Part shown: positions 56,683-64,000 of the stretch, in pieces
Numbering within the stretch: the stretch's first letter is position 1
Layout of the letters: every line of letters begins with the position of its first letter
Assembly: GCF_002563715.1 (NCBI RefSeq)
Contig: NZ_PDJJ01000001.1
Coordinates: 1,054,001 to 1,118,000 of the forward strand
Reading direction: 5' to 3'
DNA from: Isoptericola jiangsuensis
Lineage (GTDB): Bacteria; Actinomycetota; Actinomycetes; Actinomycetales; Cellulomonadaceae
Length of the DNA: 64,000 nucleotides
Notes under the pieces: model-generated
The model's database searches: none
Told to the model about the DNA's origin: nothing
Seen by the model: the letters and a program-made list of their open reading frames with translations, nothing else
Program-made: the position numbers and the translations under genes

Positions 56683-57600
56683 ATGGCCGTCACCACCCCC
56701 GCCCGCCGTCGCGCGACCCCGCCGGCCGAGCGCGGCCTCGTCTCCGGCTCCGACCTGCGCCGACGCAGCGTCCGCACCACGTGGCGCACCGCGCACGTCG
56801 CGCTGCTCGTCTCGCTCGTCGTCGTGGGGCTCGGCCCGATCCTGTGGCTTTTCAAGGCCGCGGTCACCCCCACGCAGGACACGCTGCGCACCCCGATGGC
56901 GCTGTTCCCGCACGGCGTGGACTGGGCCAACCTGTCCGAGGCCTGGACCCGGTTCGAGATCGACCACTACTTCTTCAACACCCTGTGGCTGGCGCTCGGC
57001 TCGTGGTTCGTGCAGCTCCTCGTGGCCGTCAGCGGCGGCTACGTCCTGGCGGTGCTGCGCCCCCGGTACGCCCCGGCGCTGACCGCCCTGGTGCTGTCCA
57101 CCCTGTTCGTGCCCGCCGTCGTGCTGCTCGTCCCGCTGTACCTCACGGTCCTCGACGTGCCCGTGCTGCACGTGTCGCTCGTCAACACGTTCTGGGCGGT
57201 GTGGCTGCCCGCCGGTGCCAGCGCGTTCAACGTGCTGCTCGTCAAACGGTTCTTCGACAACCTGCCCGGCGAGATCTTCGAGGCCGCGCGCGTCGACGGC
57301 GCCGGGCCGTTCCGGGTCGGCTGGTCGATCGTGCTGCCGATGTCGCGGCCGATCCTCGGCGTCGTGTCCGTCTTCGCGTTCATCAGCGCGTGGAAGGACT
57401 TCCTGTGGCCCCTGCTGGTGCTGCGCGACGTCGCCAAGCAGCCGCTGTCGGTGCGCCTGCCGGCGCTGCAGGACTACGTGGAGCTCGACGTGTTCCTCGC
57501 GGCGCTCGCGATCTCCACCGTCATCCCCATCGTGATCTTCCTGCTGTTCCAGCGCACGTTCCTGTCGGGCGCGGGGATGAGCGGCGCGGTCAAGGGGTGA
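56683..57600 (+). CDS. Carbohydrate ABC transporter permease, MalG type
   Basis: 305 residues, starting one base after the upstream stop. Six membrane segments and an EAA loop (GEIFEAARVDGAGPFRVGW) with the usual C-terminus FLSGAGMSGAVKG. It completes the alpha-glucosidase-linked importer. No ATPase gene follows, the pattern of actinobacterial importers that use MsiK. Confidence 0.95.
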   Translation: MAVTTPARRRATPPAERGLVSGSDLRRRSVRTTWRTAHVALLVSLVVVGLGPILWLFKAAVTPTQDTLRTPMALFPHGVDWANLSEAWTRFEIDHYFFNTLWLALGSWFVQLLVAVSGGYVLAVLRPRYAPALTALVLSTLFVPAVVLLVPLYLTVLDVPVLHVSLVNTFWAVWLPAGASAFNVLLVKRFFDNLPGEIFEAARVDGAGPFRVGWSIVLPMSRPILGVVSVFAFISAWKDFLWPLLVLRDVAKQPLSVRLPALQDYVELDVFLAALAISTVIPIVIFLLFQRTFLSGAGMSGAVKG

Positions 57601-57609
57601 GCCGCCCGG

Positions 57610-57646
57610 TCGTGACCGGCCCGCGGTGCGTCGGCGCTGGTCACGA
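57610..57646 (+). terminator. Inverted repeat after the MalG-type permease
   Basis: TCGTGACC (57610-57617) pairs with GGTCACGA (57639-57646) around a GC-rich loop that can extend the stem. A modest terminator candidate. Confidence 0.4.
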
Positions 57647-57671
57647 TCGGCTTGCGATCGGCCCCCCAGCG

Positions 57672-57701
57672 TTGACGGCCGGAAGTCCGGGGTGCTGATA
57701 T
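57672..57701 (+). promoter_or_regulatory. Promoter of the membrane HTH gene
   Basis: TTGACG (57672-57677) and TGATAT (57696-57701) are 18 bases apart; the TATATGA run makes this one of the most AT-rich spots of the window. Start codon follows 32 bases later with GGAGGA. Confidence 0.6.
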
Positions 57702-57733
57702 ATGACGGCTCATACGACAAATCGGAGGACGAC

Positions 57734-59071
57734 GTGACACAGCAGGACCGGGCCGCGACGAGCGGCTCGCCGCGACAGGTGCGTTACCGAGGGCGGCACC
57801 TGCCGATGATCGCCGTCGTCGTCGCGGCGACGATCGCGACCGCGCTGGCCTACCGCGGCATGGTCCTGTTCGGCCTCGAGGTCGCGCACATGACGCCCGT
57901 CGAGGCGTACGGCATGGCGGGCTTCCTCGAGGTCAGCCTCGTGGCGGTCGCGCTCATGGCGCGCAACGCCGCGCTCGAGGGCCGCCCCTACGGCGTCCTG
58001 CTGACCCTCACGTGGGTGCTGTCCGGCACGTCCGGCGTGTTCGCCGCGCTGCACGAGGTCGCGGTCCCCACCGAGTCCACCCCCTACATGGTGGTGTTCC
58101 GGTTCGTCCCGCCGCTGGTCGCCGCCCTCATGTGGCACCTCGCGCTCGTGGGCGAGCGGCACATGGTCACCGGCCACACCCTGGACGAGCGCCGCCGCGA
58201 GAGCCGCGTCCACCAGTACGTCACCGCCCTGGAGCAGTGGCGCGACGCCCGCGTCGACAGCTCCGGCAGCGCCTCCGACCTGCGCAAGGTCCGTGCCGCC
58301 CACCAGAACCAGCGCGCGGCCCGCGACGGCGCGCTCAAGCTCCTGACGGTCGAGGACTTCGAGCGCCGCATGCAGGTGTGGGTGGAGCGCCTGGAGGCCG
58401 CCGAGCGGCACGGCAACCGCCTCGACCTCATCGGGGCGAGCTCGGTCAAGCGCGGGACCGCCCGCGGCCCGCTGAGCCCGGCCGACGCCGCGGCCGCCGA
58501 GCGGCAGTCGGCCCCGGTCCCCGTCGCCGAGGCCCGCGAGCTCACCGCGCTCGTCACCGAGTCGGCCCGGGACGCCGCACCTGCCCGCCCCGCCGAGGCG
58601 CCCGCCGTCGCGGCGACCACCACCGCACCCGGCGTCGCCGACGACGACCAGCCCTACGTGCCGGACACCGCGTTCGAGGACCTGGAGTTCGGCGCGAGCG
58701 TCCGCAAGGCGCTCGGCAACCGCGACTCCCTGCCCTGGGACCAGCCCGCGCCCGAGGACGCCGCCGCGCCCGCCGTCGAGCCGCCGACCGCGACCGGTCA
58801 CACCCGCCGGGTCGAGGTGTTCGACCTCGTGCAGCGCGGCGCCGCCGCCGAGCAGGCCCAGGCGGCCGTCGAGACCGCCGGTGCCACCGCCGACGATGAC
58901 CCGACCGCCGAGCGGGACCGCCGCATCGTCGATCTCTCGCGGCAGGGCTACAACCAGCGTGAGATCGCCGAGCAGGTGGACGTCTCCCGGTCGGTCGTCA
59001 GCCGCGTCGTGCGCCGCTACAAGGACCAGCAGCCCGCCGGCGACGAGGACCGCCAGCTCGTCGACGCCTGA
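57734..59071 (+). CDS. Membrane-anchored helix-turn-helix protein (DUF2637-like N-terminus)
   Basis: 445 residues from GTG 57734 with GGAGGA upstream. Four membrane segments lie at ~24-43, 55-75, 82-102 and 110-132, resembling the DUF2637/SpdA group found on actinomycete plasmids. A helical, charged region (~140-255) and a long Ala/Pro/Asp-rich disordered part follow. At the C-terminus (~395-432) is a helix-turn-helix: RRIVDLSRQGYNQREIAEQV, then DVSRSVVSRVVRRYK. This layout suggests a DNA-binding protein held at the membrane. Function unknown; no plasmid-transfer or integrase genes are next to it. Confidence 0.82.
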   Translation: MTQQDRAATSGSPRQVRYRGRHLPMIAVVVAATIATALAYRGMVLFGLEVAHMTPVEAYGMAGFLEVSLVAVALMARNAALEGRPYGVLLTLTWVLSGTSGVFAALHEVAVPTESTPYMVVFRFVPPLVAALMWHLALVGERHMVTGHTLDERRRESRVHQYVTALEQWRDARVDSSGSASDLRKVRAAHQNQRAARDGALKLLTVEDFERRMQVWVERLEAAERHGNRLDLIGASSVKRGTARGPLSPADAAAAERQSAPVPVAEARELTALVTESARDAAPARPAEAPAVAATTTAPGVADDDQPYVPDTAFEDLEFGASVRKALGNRDSLPWDQPAPEDAAAPAVEPPTATGHTRRVEVFDLVQRGAAAEQAQAAVETAGATADDDPTAERDRRIVDLSRQGYNQREIAEQVDVSRSVVSRVVRRYKDQQPAGDEDRQLVDA

Positions 59072-59093
59072 CAGGTCTCACCCGTGAGCGTCC

Positions 59094-59130
59094 CTGCAGG
59101 TCTCCGTCGACGAGCGTCGGAGACCTGCAG
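59094..59130. terminator. Bidirectional terminator
   Basis: A perfect 13-bp stem, CTGCAGGTCTCCG (59094-59106) with 59118-59130, around an 11-base loop. It lies between convergent genes. Confidence 0.7.
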
Positions 59131-59150
59131 AGGCGGTCGCGGTGCCGCGG

Positions 59151-60680
59151 TCAGACCCGGGCGAACGTGCCGGCGAACGCCGTCCACGACTCCGGGGCGA
59201 GGCGCACCGTCGTCGAGCCCGTGACGGTGCCGACGACGACGGCGGAGGTGTCGACCACCGACCAGCAGGCGTCGGCGACCTTCGCGGCGTGCTCCGGGCC
59301 GTGCACCGCCTGCTCGTGGTCGGCGACCATCCGCCAGCCCTCGGTGAGCTCCAGGGCGGCGCCGACGTGGGCGAGGTCGACCTCGACCTCGCGGTCCGAG
59401 CGGTTGGTGACGAACAGGCCGAGCGTGCCGTCGTCGCCCACCGTGGCGGCAGCGGTGACGGTCGGGACGGAGCCGTGCCGGGCGGTGTCGTACGCCGTCG
59501 CGTCCACGCGGACGTCCAGCGCCGTGCCGTGCGCGAGCCGTGCCGTCGTGGCGAACGGGTGGAACGTGGGCTGGCGCCAGGCCTCGCCGCCGGGCTCGGT
59601 CATGATCGGCGCGATGACGTTGACCAGCTGGGCCAGCGCGGCCACGGGGACGCGGTCGGCGTGGTTGAGCAGGGTCACGAGCAGGTCGCCGACGACGACG
59701 GCGTCGAGACCGGAGTAGACGTCCTCGATGATGCGCGGGGCGTCGCGCTGGATCGGCAGGTTGGTCTCGCCCGGGAAGCGGGTCTCGAGGTACCAGACGT
59801 TCCACTCGTCGAACGAGATGGTGATCTTCTTGTCGGAGCGGCGCTCGGCGCCCACGGCGTCGGCGGAGGCGACGACGCGGTCGATGAATCGGTCCATGGC
59901 GGTGCCCGACGCGAGGAACGACCCGCGGTCACCGCCGACCTCCTCGTAGTAGGCGTGCATGGAGATGTGGTCGACCAGGTCGTAGGTGTACGACAGCACG
60001 GTGCGCTCCCAGTCGCCGAAGGTCGGCATCTGCATGGACGAGGAGCCGCAGACGACGAGCGAGATCGACGGGTCGACGAGCTTCATGGCCTTGCCCGCCT
60101 CGGCGGCGAGCTTGCCGTACTCGTGGGCGTCCTTGTGGCCGATCTGCCAGGGGCCGTCCATCTCGTTGCCGAGGCACCACAGGCGCACGCCGTAGGGCTC
60201 GGTGCGGCCGTGGGCGATGCGCAGGTCGGCCCACCGGGTGCCGGCCTCGCCGTTGCAGTACTCGACGAGCGCGGCGGCCGCGGCGACGCCCCGGGTCCCG
60301 AGATTGACGGCCATCATCGGCTCGACGCCCTCGCGCTCGGCCCACTGGAGGAACTCGTCCGTGCCGACCAGGTTGGGCTCGACGGTGCGCCACGCGAGGT
60401 CGAGGAACGGCTTGCGCTGCCCGACGGGGCCGACGGCGTCCTCCCAGACGTAGTTGGAGACGAAGTTGCCACCCGGGTAGCGCACCATCGACACGCCGAG
60501 CTCGCGGGTGAGGTCGGCGACGTCGCGGCGGAACCCGTGCTCGTCGGAGCTCTCGTGGCCGGGCTCGTAGATGCCGGTGTAGACGGCGCGGCCGAGGTGC
60601 TCGACGAACGAGCCGAAGAGGCGACGGTCGACCGTGCCGCGGCGGAAGTCGGGGTGGAGGGTGATGCGGGCGTCAGCCAT
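59151..60680 (-). CDS. abfA: Intracellular alpha-N-arabinofuranosidase, GH51
   Basis: 509 residues, the usual size of AbfA-type GH51 enzymes, without signal peptide. The N-terminus ITLHPDFRRGTVDRRLFGSF and VRYPGGNFVSNYVWEDAVGP are family landmarks. The acid/base is E173 (CLGNEMDGPW) and the nucleophile E292 (SFDEWNVWY). It would remove arabinofuranosyl groups from imported arabino- or arabinoxylo-oligosaccharides, feeding araA-B-D. ATG 60680 with AGAGGA a little upstream. Divergent from a LacI gene; a TACAACGATGTA site lies between. Confidence 0.97.
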   Translation of the reverse strand: MADARITLHPDFRRGTVDRRLFGSFVEHLGRAVYTGIYEPGHESSDEHGFRRDVADLTRELGVSMVRYPGGNFVSNYVWEDAVGPVGQRKPFLDLAWRTVEPNLVGTDEFLQWAEREGVEPMMAVNLGTRGVAAAAALVEYCNGEAGTRWADLRIAHGRTEPYGVRLWCLGNEMDGPWQIGHKDAHEYGKLAAEAGKAMKLVDPSISLVVCGSSSMQMPTFGDWERTVLSYTYDLVDHISMHAYYEEVGGDRGSFLASGTAMDRFIDRVVASADAVGAERRSDKKITISFDEWNVWYLETRFPGETNLPIQRDAPRIIEDVYSGLDAVVVGDLLVTLLNHADRVPVAALAQLVNVIAPIMTEPGGEAWRQPTFHPFATTARLAHGTALDVRVDATAYDTARHGSVPTVTAAATVGDDGTLGLFVTNRSDREVEVDLAHVGAALELTEGWRMVADHEQAVHGPEHAAKVADACWSVVDTSAVVVGTVTGSTTVRLAPESWTAFAGTFARV

Positions 60681-60727
60681 GGGTCTCGGTGTTCCTCTGT
60701 GAACGGGGGCGTCGGTGCCTAAGCAGT

Positions 60728-60739
60728 TACAACGATGTA
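60728..60739. promoter_or_regulatory. LacI-type operator between abfA and its regulator
   Basis: TACAACGATGTA, a near-palindrome, lies 48 bases before abfA and 83 before the LacI gene. The same 12-mer with one or two changes appears twice before the binding-protein gene (61903, 61935). A TAGAGT -10-like box overlaps its right end on the plus strand. Confidence 0.7.
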
Positions 60740-60821
60740 GAGTGAACCATGACGGTGCTGTCCGGCACCAGCGGAAGGTTCTTGGCCTACGCTGAGTCGC
60801 GTTGAGCAGGAGGAATGTCAC

Positions 60822-61838
60822 GTGGCAGTGACCATGCACGACGTCGCGCGCCGCGCCGGCGTCTCCATCAAGACCGTGTCGAACGTCGTGAACGACTACC
60901 CGCACGTGCGTGCCGAGACACGTCGGCGCGTGCAGGAGGCGATCGACTCCCTCGGATACCGGCTCAACACGACCGCGCGCAACCTGCGCCAGGGGCGGAC
61001 CGGGATGATCGGCCTGGCGCTTCCGGAGCTCTCGCTGCCCTACTTCGCCGAGCTGGCGGACTCGGTCATGCGTGCCGCCGAGGAGCGCGGGGTCGTCGTC
61101 CTCCTCGAGCAGACGGGCGCCCAGCGTGAGCGGGAGCTGCAGGCGCTCGACTCGCCCCAGCGACGCCTCACCGACGGGCTGCTGTTCTCCCCGCTCGCTC
61201 TCGAGCCGGAGGAGACGGACCGTCTGGAGGTCGACTACCCGATGGTCCTGCTGGGCGAGCGGATGTTCGGCCCGGTCGACCACGTGACCATGGCGAACGT
61301 CGAGGCATCCCGGGCGGCGACGCTGCACCTGGTCGAGCGCGGGTGCCGTCGGATCGCCGTCATCGGCGCCCACCCGGGCGAGACCATGGGGTCGGCCCGT
61401 CTCCGCTTCGACGGATACCGTCGGGCGCTGGCCGAGGCCGGTCTGCCGTTCGACCCGGATCTCGTGGCCGAGGCCGGCCTCTGGCACCGCTCCACGGGTG
61501 CAGCGGCCATGACACGACTGCTGGATGCCGGGACGGTGATGGACGGGGTGTTCGGCATGAACGACGCCCTGGCCCTGGGGGCCCTGCACGTGCTGCACTC
61601 CCGTGGCGTCCCGGTGCCGCAGGACGTCGCGGTGATCGGCTTCGACGACATCGACGACGCCCGCTACTCGGAGCCGCTGCTGAGCTCCGTCGCGCCAGGG
61701 CGCGAGCAGATCGCCCGCACGGCCGTGGACATGCTGCTGGAGCGGATCGAGGGGTCCACGGTGGAGCCGCGCCGTGTGGTCGCCTCGTTCGAGATCGTCG
61801 CCCGGGAGTCCAGCCTGCTGGGACGACGAGCGCACTGA
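60822..61838 (+). CDS. LacI family regulator of the second arabinofuranoside module
   Basis: 338 residues from GTG 60822, seven bases after CAGGAGGA. The headpiece VTMHDVARRAGVSIKTVSNV with VNDYPHV has Asn instead of Arg after the recognition VS, and the core has LALPELSLPYFAELADSV, HLVERGCRRIAVIGAHP and VIGFDDIDDARYSEPLLSSV. It lies between abfA (divergent) and the downstream importer, with matching operators on both sides, so it very likely controls both. The ligand would be an arabinose-containing oligosaccharide; this is inferred. Confidence 0.93.
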   Translation: MAVTMHDVARRAGVSIKTVSNVVNDYPHVRAETRRRVQEAIDSLGYRLNTTARNLRQGRTGMIGLALPELSLPYFAELADSVMRAAEERGVVVLLEQTGAQRERELQALDSPQRRLTDGLLFSPLALEPEETDRLEVDYPMVLLGERMFGPVDHVTMANVEASRAATLHLVERGCRRIAVIGAHPGETMGSARLRFDGYRRALAEAGLPFDPDLVAEAGLWHRSTGAAAMTRLLDAGTVMDGVFGMNDALALGALHVLHSRGVPVPQDVAVIGFDDIDDARYSEPLLSSVAPGREQIARTAVDMLLERIEGSTVEPRRVVASFEIVARESSLLGRRAH

Positions 61839-61890
61839 ACGTCCCGCCGCCGTGGTCGGTGACGAACCGGTCACGATGCGGTGGACGGGC

Positions 61891-61946
61891 TTGCCAACGA
61901 TATACAACGGTGTAAACATAGCCCTACTCCGATGTACAACGTTGGA
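61891..61946 (+). promoter_or_regulatory. Promoter with two operators ahead of the binding-protein gene
   Basis: TACAACGGTGTA (61903-61914) and TACAACGTTGGA (61935-61946) repeat the motif seen at 60728; centres are 32 bases apart, about three helical turns. TTGCCA (61891-61896) can be the -35, and AAACAT (61914-61919) the -10, with the first operator in the spacer. Confidence 0.68.
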
Positions 61947-62020
61947 GAAGGGGGATGCCAGAGCGGGCGTCCCTCGCTGGAGGCCAAGGCGGCCCCCGCG
62001 CACATCAAGGAGGATTACGA

Positions 62021-63397
62021 ATGCGCATCTCACAACGCCGTGGAGCACAGGTCGCCGTGGCCGCGCTGGCGGCCGGAGCGCTGCTCACCGCCTGCTCGTC
62101 GGACGGTTCCGGCGAGGGCGGTGACGGAAGCACGGAGGCAGCGGGCGGTGACGCGACCTGCACCAACGAGATCGTCAACCCGGACGCCACGCAGGTCTCC
62201 GTGTGGGCCTGGTACCCCGCGTTCGAATCCGTGGTCGACCACTTCAACGAGACGCACGACGACGTCCAGGTCTGCTGGACGAACGCCGGTCAGGGCGCTG
62301 ACGAGTACAACAAGTTCTCGACCACCATCGAGGCCGGATCCGGCGCGCCGGACGTCATCATGCTCGAGTCGGAGATCCTGCCGACGTACACGATCCTGAA
62401 CTCGCTCGCCGACCTGTCGGAGTTCGGTGCAGGCGAGCTGGAGAGCCAGTTCACCACCGGCGCCTGGTCCGACGTCGTCAGCGGCGACTCGGTCTACGCC
62501 GTGCCCGTCGACGGCGGCCCGATGGGCATGCTGTACCGGGCCGACATCTTCGAGGAGTACGGCGTCGAGCCGCCCACGACGTGGGACGAGTTCGCCCAGG
62601 CGGGTCAGGACCTGCGGGACGCCGGCTACGAGGGCTACATCACCAACTACCCGACCAACGGCAACGCGCTGAACTACGCGCTGTTCGCGCAGAACGGGTG
62701 GACCCCGTTCGCGTACGACCCCGCGAACCCGCAGGAGATCGGCATCGAGGTCGCCACGCCGGAGGCGGAGCAGGTCCTGTCGTACTGGAAGGGCCTGATC
62801 GACGAGGGCCTCGTGTCCACGGACGACGCGTTCACCTCGGACTACAACACCAGCCTCGTCGACGGCACCTACGCCGTCTACCTGGCGGCCGCATGGGGCC
62901 CGGGCTACCTCCAGGGGCTCTCCGACGCCGACTCCGAGGCCGAGTGGAAGGCCGCGCCGCTGCCGCAGTGGGACACCAACGACCCCACCCAGGTCAACTG
63001 GGGCGGCTCCACCTTCGCGGTGACCGAGCAGGCGTCCGACAAGCAGGCCGCGTACACGGTGGCGTCCGAGCTGTTCGGCAACATGGACGCCTGGGAGCTC
63101 GGCATCGACGAGGCCGCCCTCTTCCCGCAGTGGAACGAGGCGCTCGAGTCCGACTTCTTCGTGAACAAGGAGTACGAGTTCTTCGGCGGGCAGCAGATCA
63201 ACAAGGACGTGTTCCTCGAGGCCGCGAACGGCTACGAGGGCTTCTCCTTCAGCCCGTTCCAGGTCTACGCCTACGACCAGCAGACGCAGGCGCTGTTCGA
63301 CATGGTGGAGTCCGGTGGTGACGCCGCCACCACGCTGCAGACCATCCAGGACGCTCTCGTGTCCTACGCCCAGCAGCAGGGCTTCACCGTCAAGTGA
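62021..63397 (+). CDS. Carbohydrate ABC transporter substrate-binding lipoprotein
   Basis: 458 residues. ATG 62021 with AAGGAGGA; lipobox LLTACSS and Gly/Ser/Glu linker. The mature domain is a family 1 binding protein (VSVWAWYPAFESVVDHFNET, MLYRADIFEEYGVEPPTTWD, AWGPGYLQGL). It belongs to the abfA-LacI module and probably binds arabino- or arabinoxylo-oligosaccharides. Two operators sit upstream and a hairpin downstream. Confidence 0.94.
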   Translation: MRISQRRGAQVAVAALAAGALLTACSSDGSGEGGDGSTEAAGGDATCTNEIVNPDATQVSVWAWYPAFESVVDHFNETHDDVQVCWTNAGQGADEYNKFSTTIEAGSGAPDVIMLESEILPTYTILNSLADLSEFGAGELESQFTTGAWSDVVSGDSVYAVPVDGGPMGMLYRADIFEEYGVEPPTTWDEFAQAGQDLRDAGYEGYITNYPTNGNALNYALFAQNGWTPFAYDPANPQEIGIEVATPEAEQVLSYWKGLIDEGLVSTDDAFTSDYNTSLVDGTYAVYLAAAWGPGYLQGLSDADSEAEWKAAPLPQWDTNDPTQVNWGGSTFAVTEQASDKQAAYTVASELFGNMDAWELGIDEAALFPQWNEALESDFFVNKEYEFFGGQQINKDVFLEAANGYEGFSFSPFQVYAYDQQTQALFDMVESGGDAATTLQTIQDALVSYAQQQGFTVK

Positions 63398-63402
63398 CCG
63401 AC

Positions 63403-63436
63403 GGGTCGCCGGCCCGGGCCACCGGGCCGGCGACCC
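63403..63436 (+). terminator. Hairpin between binding protein and permease genes
   Basis: A perfect 15-bp stem (63403-63417 with 63422-63436) and 4-base loop, six bases after the stop. The third example here of a hairpin directly after a binding-protein gene inside an operon. Confidence 0.62.
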
Positions 63437-63470
63437 CTCGGTCCGGTCAGGATCGCGCAGGGAGTAGACC

Positions 63471-64000
63471 ATGACAACGTCGTCGGCAGCAGTCGACCGA
63501 GGCGCCGGACCCGTCACGACGGGCGAGAGGGGCACGAGCTCCCGCCGGACGGCCTCGACCAGCACCATCGACAGCAAGCGGCAGTGGTGGGGATGGCTCT
63601 TCGTCGCCCCGTTCACCGTCGTGTTCCTGCTGTTCCTCATCATCCCGCTCGGCTACGCGTTCTGGATGAGCCTGCACAACAAGGGGCTCGCGACCGGCGG
63701 AGAGTCCGTCTTCGTCGGCCTCGACAACTACGTGCGAGCGTTCACCGACCCCGTCTTCCTCGAGGGGTTGCTGCGGGTCGCCAAGTTCGTGGTCGTCATG
63801 GTCCCGATCCAGATCGGGCTCGCGCTCCTGTGCGCGCTGGTGCTGGACACCCTGGCGACCCGGCTGTCCAAGGCGTCGCGCCTGCTCATCTTCGTGCCGT
63901 ACGCGGTCCCCGCGGTCATCGGTGCGCTGATGTGGGGCTTCCTCTACAGCCCGCGGTTCGGCCCGGCCACCGACGTCTTCGGGCTCTTCGGCATGACCGC
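63471..64000 (+). CDS. Carbohydrate ABC transporter permease, MalF type, 3' truncated
   Basis: About 176 residues are visible before the window ends. ATG 63471 with GCAGGGAG upstream. After a Ser/Thr/Arg-rich cytoplasmic leader come WWGWLFVAPFTVVFLLFLII, the FVGLDNYVRAFTDPVF segment and VPYAVPAVIGALMWGFLYSP, typical of MalF-type permeases. It belongs with the preceding binding protein; the partner permease should lie beyond the window. Confidence 0.93.
   Translation, partial: MTTSSAAVDRGAGPVTTGERGTSSRRTASTSTIDSKRQWWGWLFVAPFTVVFLLFLIIPLGYAFWMSLHNKGLATGGESVFVGLDNYVRAFTDPVFLEGLLRVAKFVVVMVPIQIGLALLCALVLDTLATRLSKASRLLIFVPYAVPAVIGALMWGFLYSPRFGPATDVFGLFGMT

Noticed and set aside
57734-59071. Integrated plasmid or conjugative element marked by the DUF2637-like protein
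   Set aside because: No integrase, relaxase, att repeats or shift in base composition are seen around it.

Overview
The window is very GC-rich, with strong third-position G/C bias, dense co-directional operons with ATGA start/stop overlaps, GTG starts and Shine-Dalgarno sites of the GGAGG type. Its gene content (LacI and ROK regulators, binding-protein-dependent sugar importers, secreted multidomain glycoside hydrolases, DUF3017 and malate dehydrogenase near purH) points to a high-GC actinomycete of the Micrococcales, most like the Cellulomonadaceae or Promicromonosporaceae. I cannot name the genus from sequence alone. I saw no rRNA, tRNA, CRISPR array, integrase or insertion sequence.

Region 1 (1-9255) begins inside a carbohydrate ABC importer (binding protein plus two permeases). 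It continues with housekeeping genes: purH behind a ZTP (pfl) riboswitch, a convergent FAD-dependent reductase, a small DUF3017 membrane protein, an aquaporin with a long acidic tail, and malate dehydrogenase. Region 2 (9386-19101) holds one giant fused ABC exporter with unequal ATP sites and a 1950-residue secreted amylopullulanase whose promoter carries a LacI-type operator. Region 3 (19396-25452) is a ChvE/MmsA/MmsB monosaccharide importer followed by a ROK regulator coupled to an orphan sugar ATPase. Region 4 (25475-32615) holds three stress or housekeeping groups. These are a MarR-controlled oxidoreductase/ring-cleavage dioxygenase pair, a minus-strand operon (ribbon-helix-helix regulator, DUF4097 protein, drug-type ABC ATPase and permease), and purU with a GNAT gene.

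Region 5 (32612-50845) is an arabinan/arabinose utilisation block: LacI regulator, araB-araD-araA, a second LacI regulator coupled to an orphan two-domain ATPase, a YtfQRT/YjfF-type pentofuranose importer, and a secreted 1716-residue enzyme joining GH43 and GH51 catalytic modules. The same 14-bp operator, TGTGAGCGCTCACA with variants, lies at the araB, importer and GH43-GH51 promoters, so these units probably form one regulon. Region 6 (51056-57600) is an alpha-glucoside block: LacI regulator, cytoplasmic GH13 alpha-glucosidase and a MalE/F/G-type importer. Region 7 (57734-64000) has a membrane-anchored helix-turn-helix protein, then a second arabinofuranoside module: intracellular GH51 AbfA, a divergent LacI regulator, and a binding protein and permease running off the window edge. 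That module has its own operator, TACAACGNTGTA.

Together the genes describe an organism that cuts starch, pullulan and arabinoxylan/arabinan outside the cell, imports the products through at least five ABC systems, finishes hydrolysis inside, and controls each module with a local repressor. Extra observations include dispersed GC-rich palindromes, paralogous orphan ATPases tied to regulators, and candidate operators placed directly over promoters.
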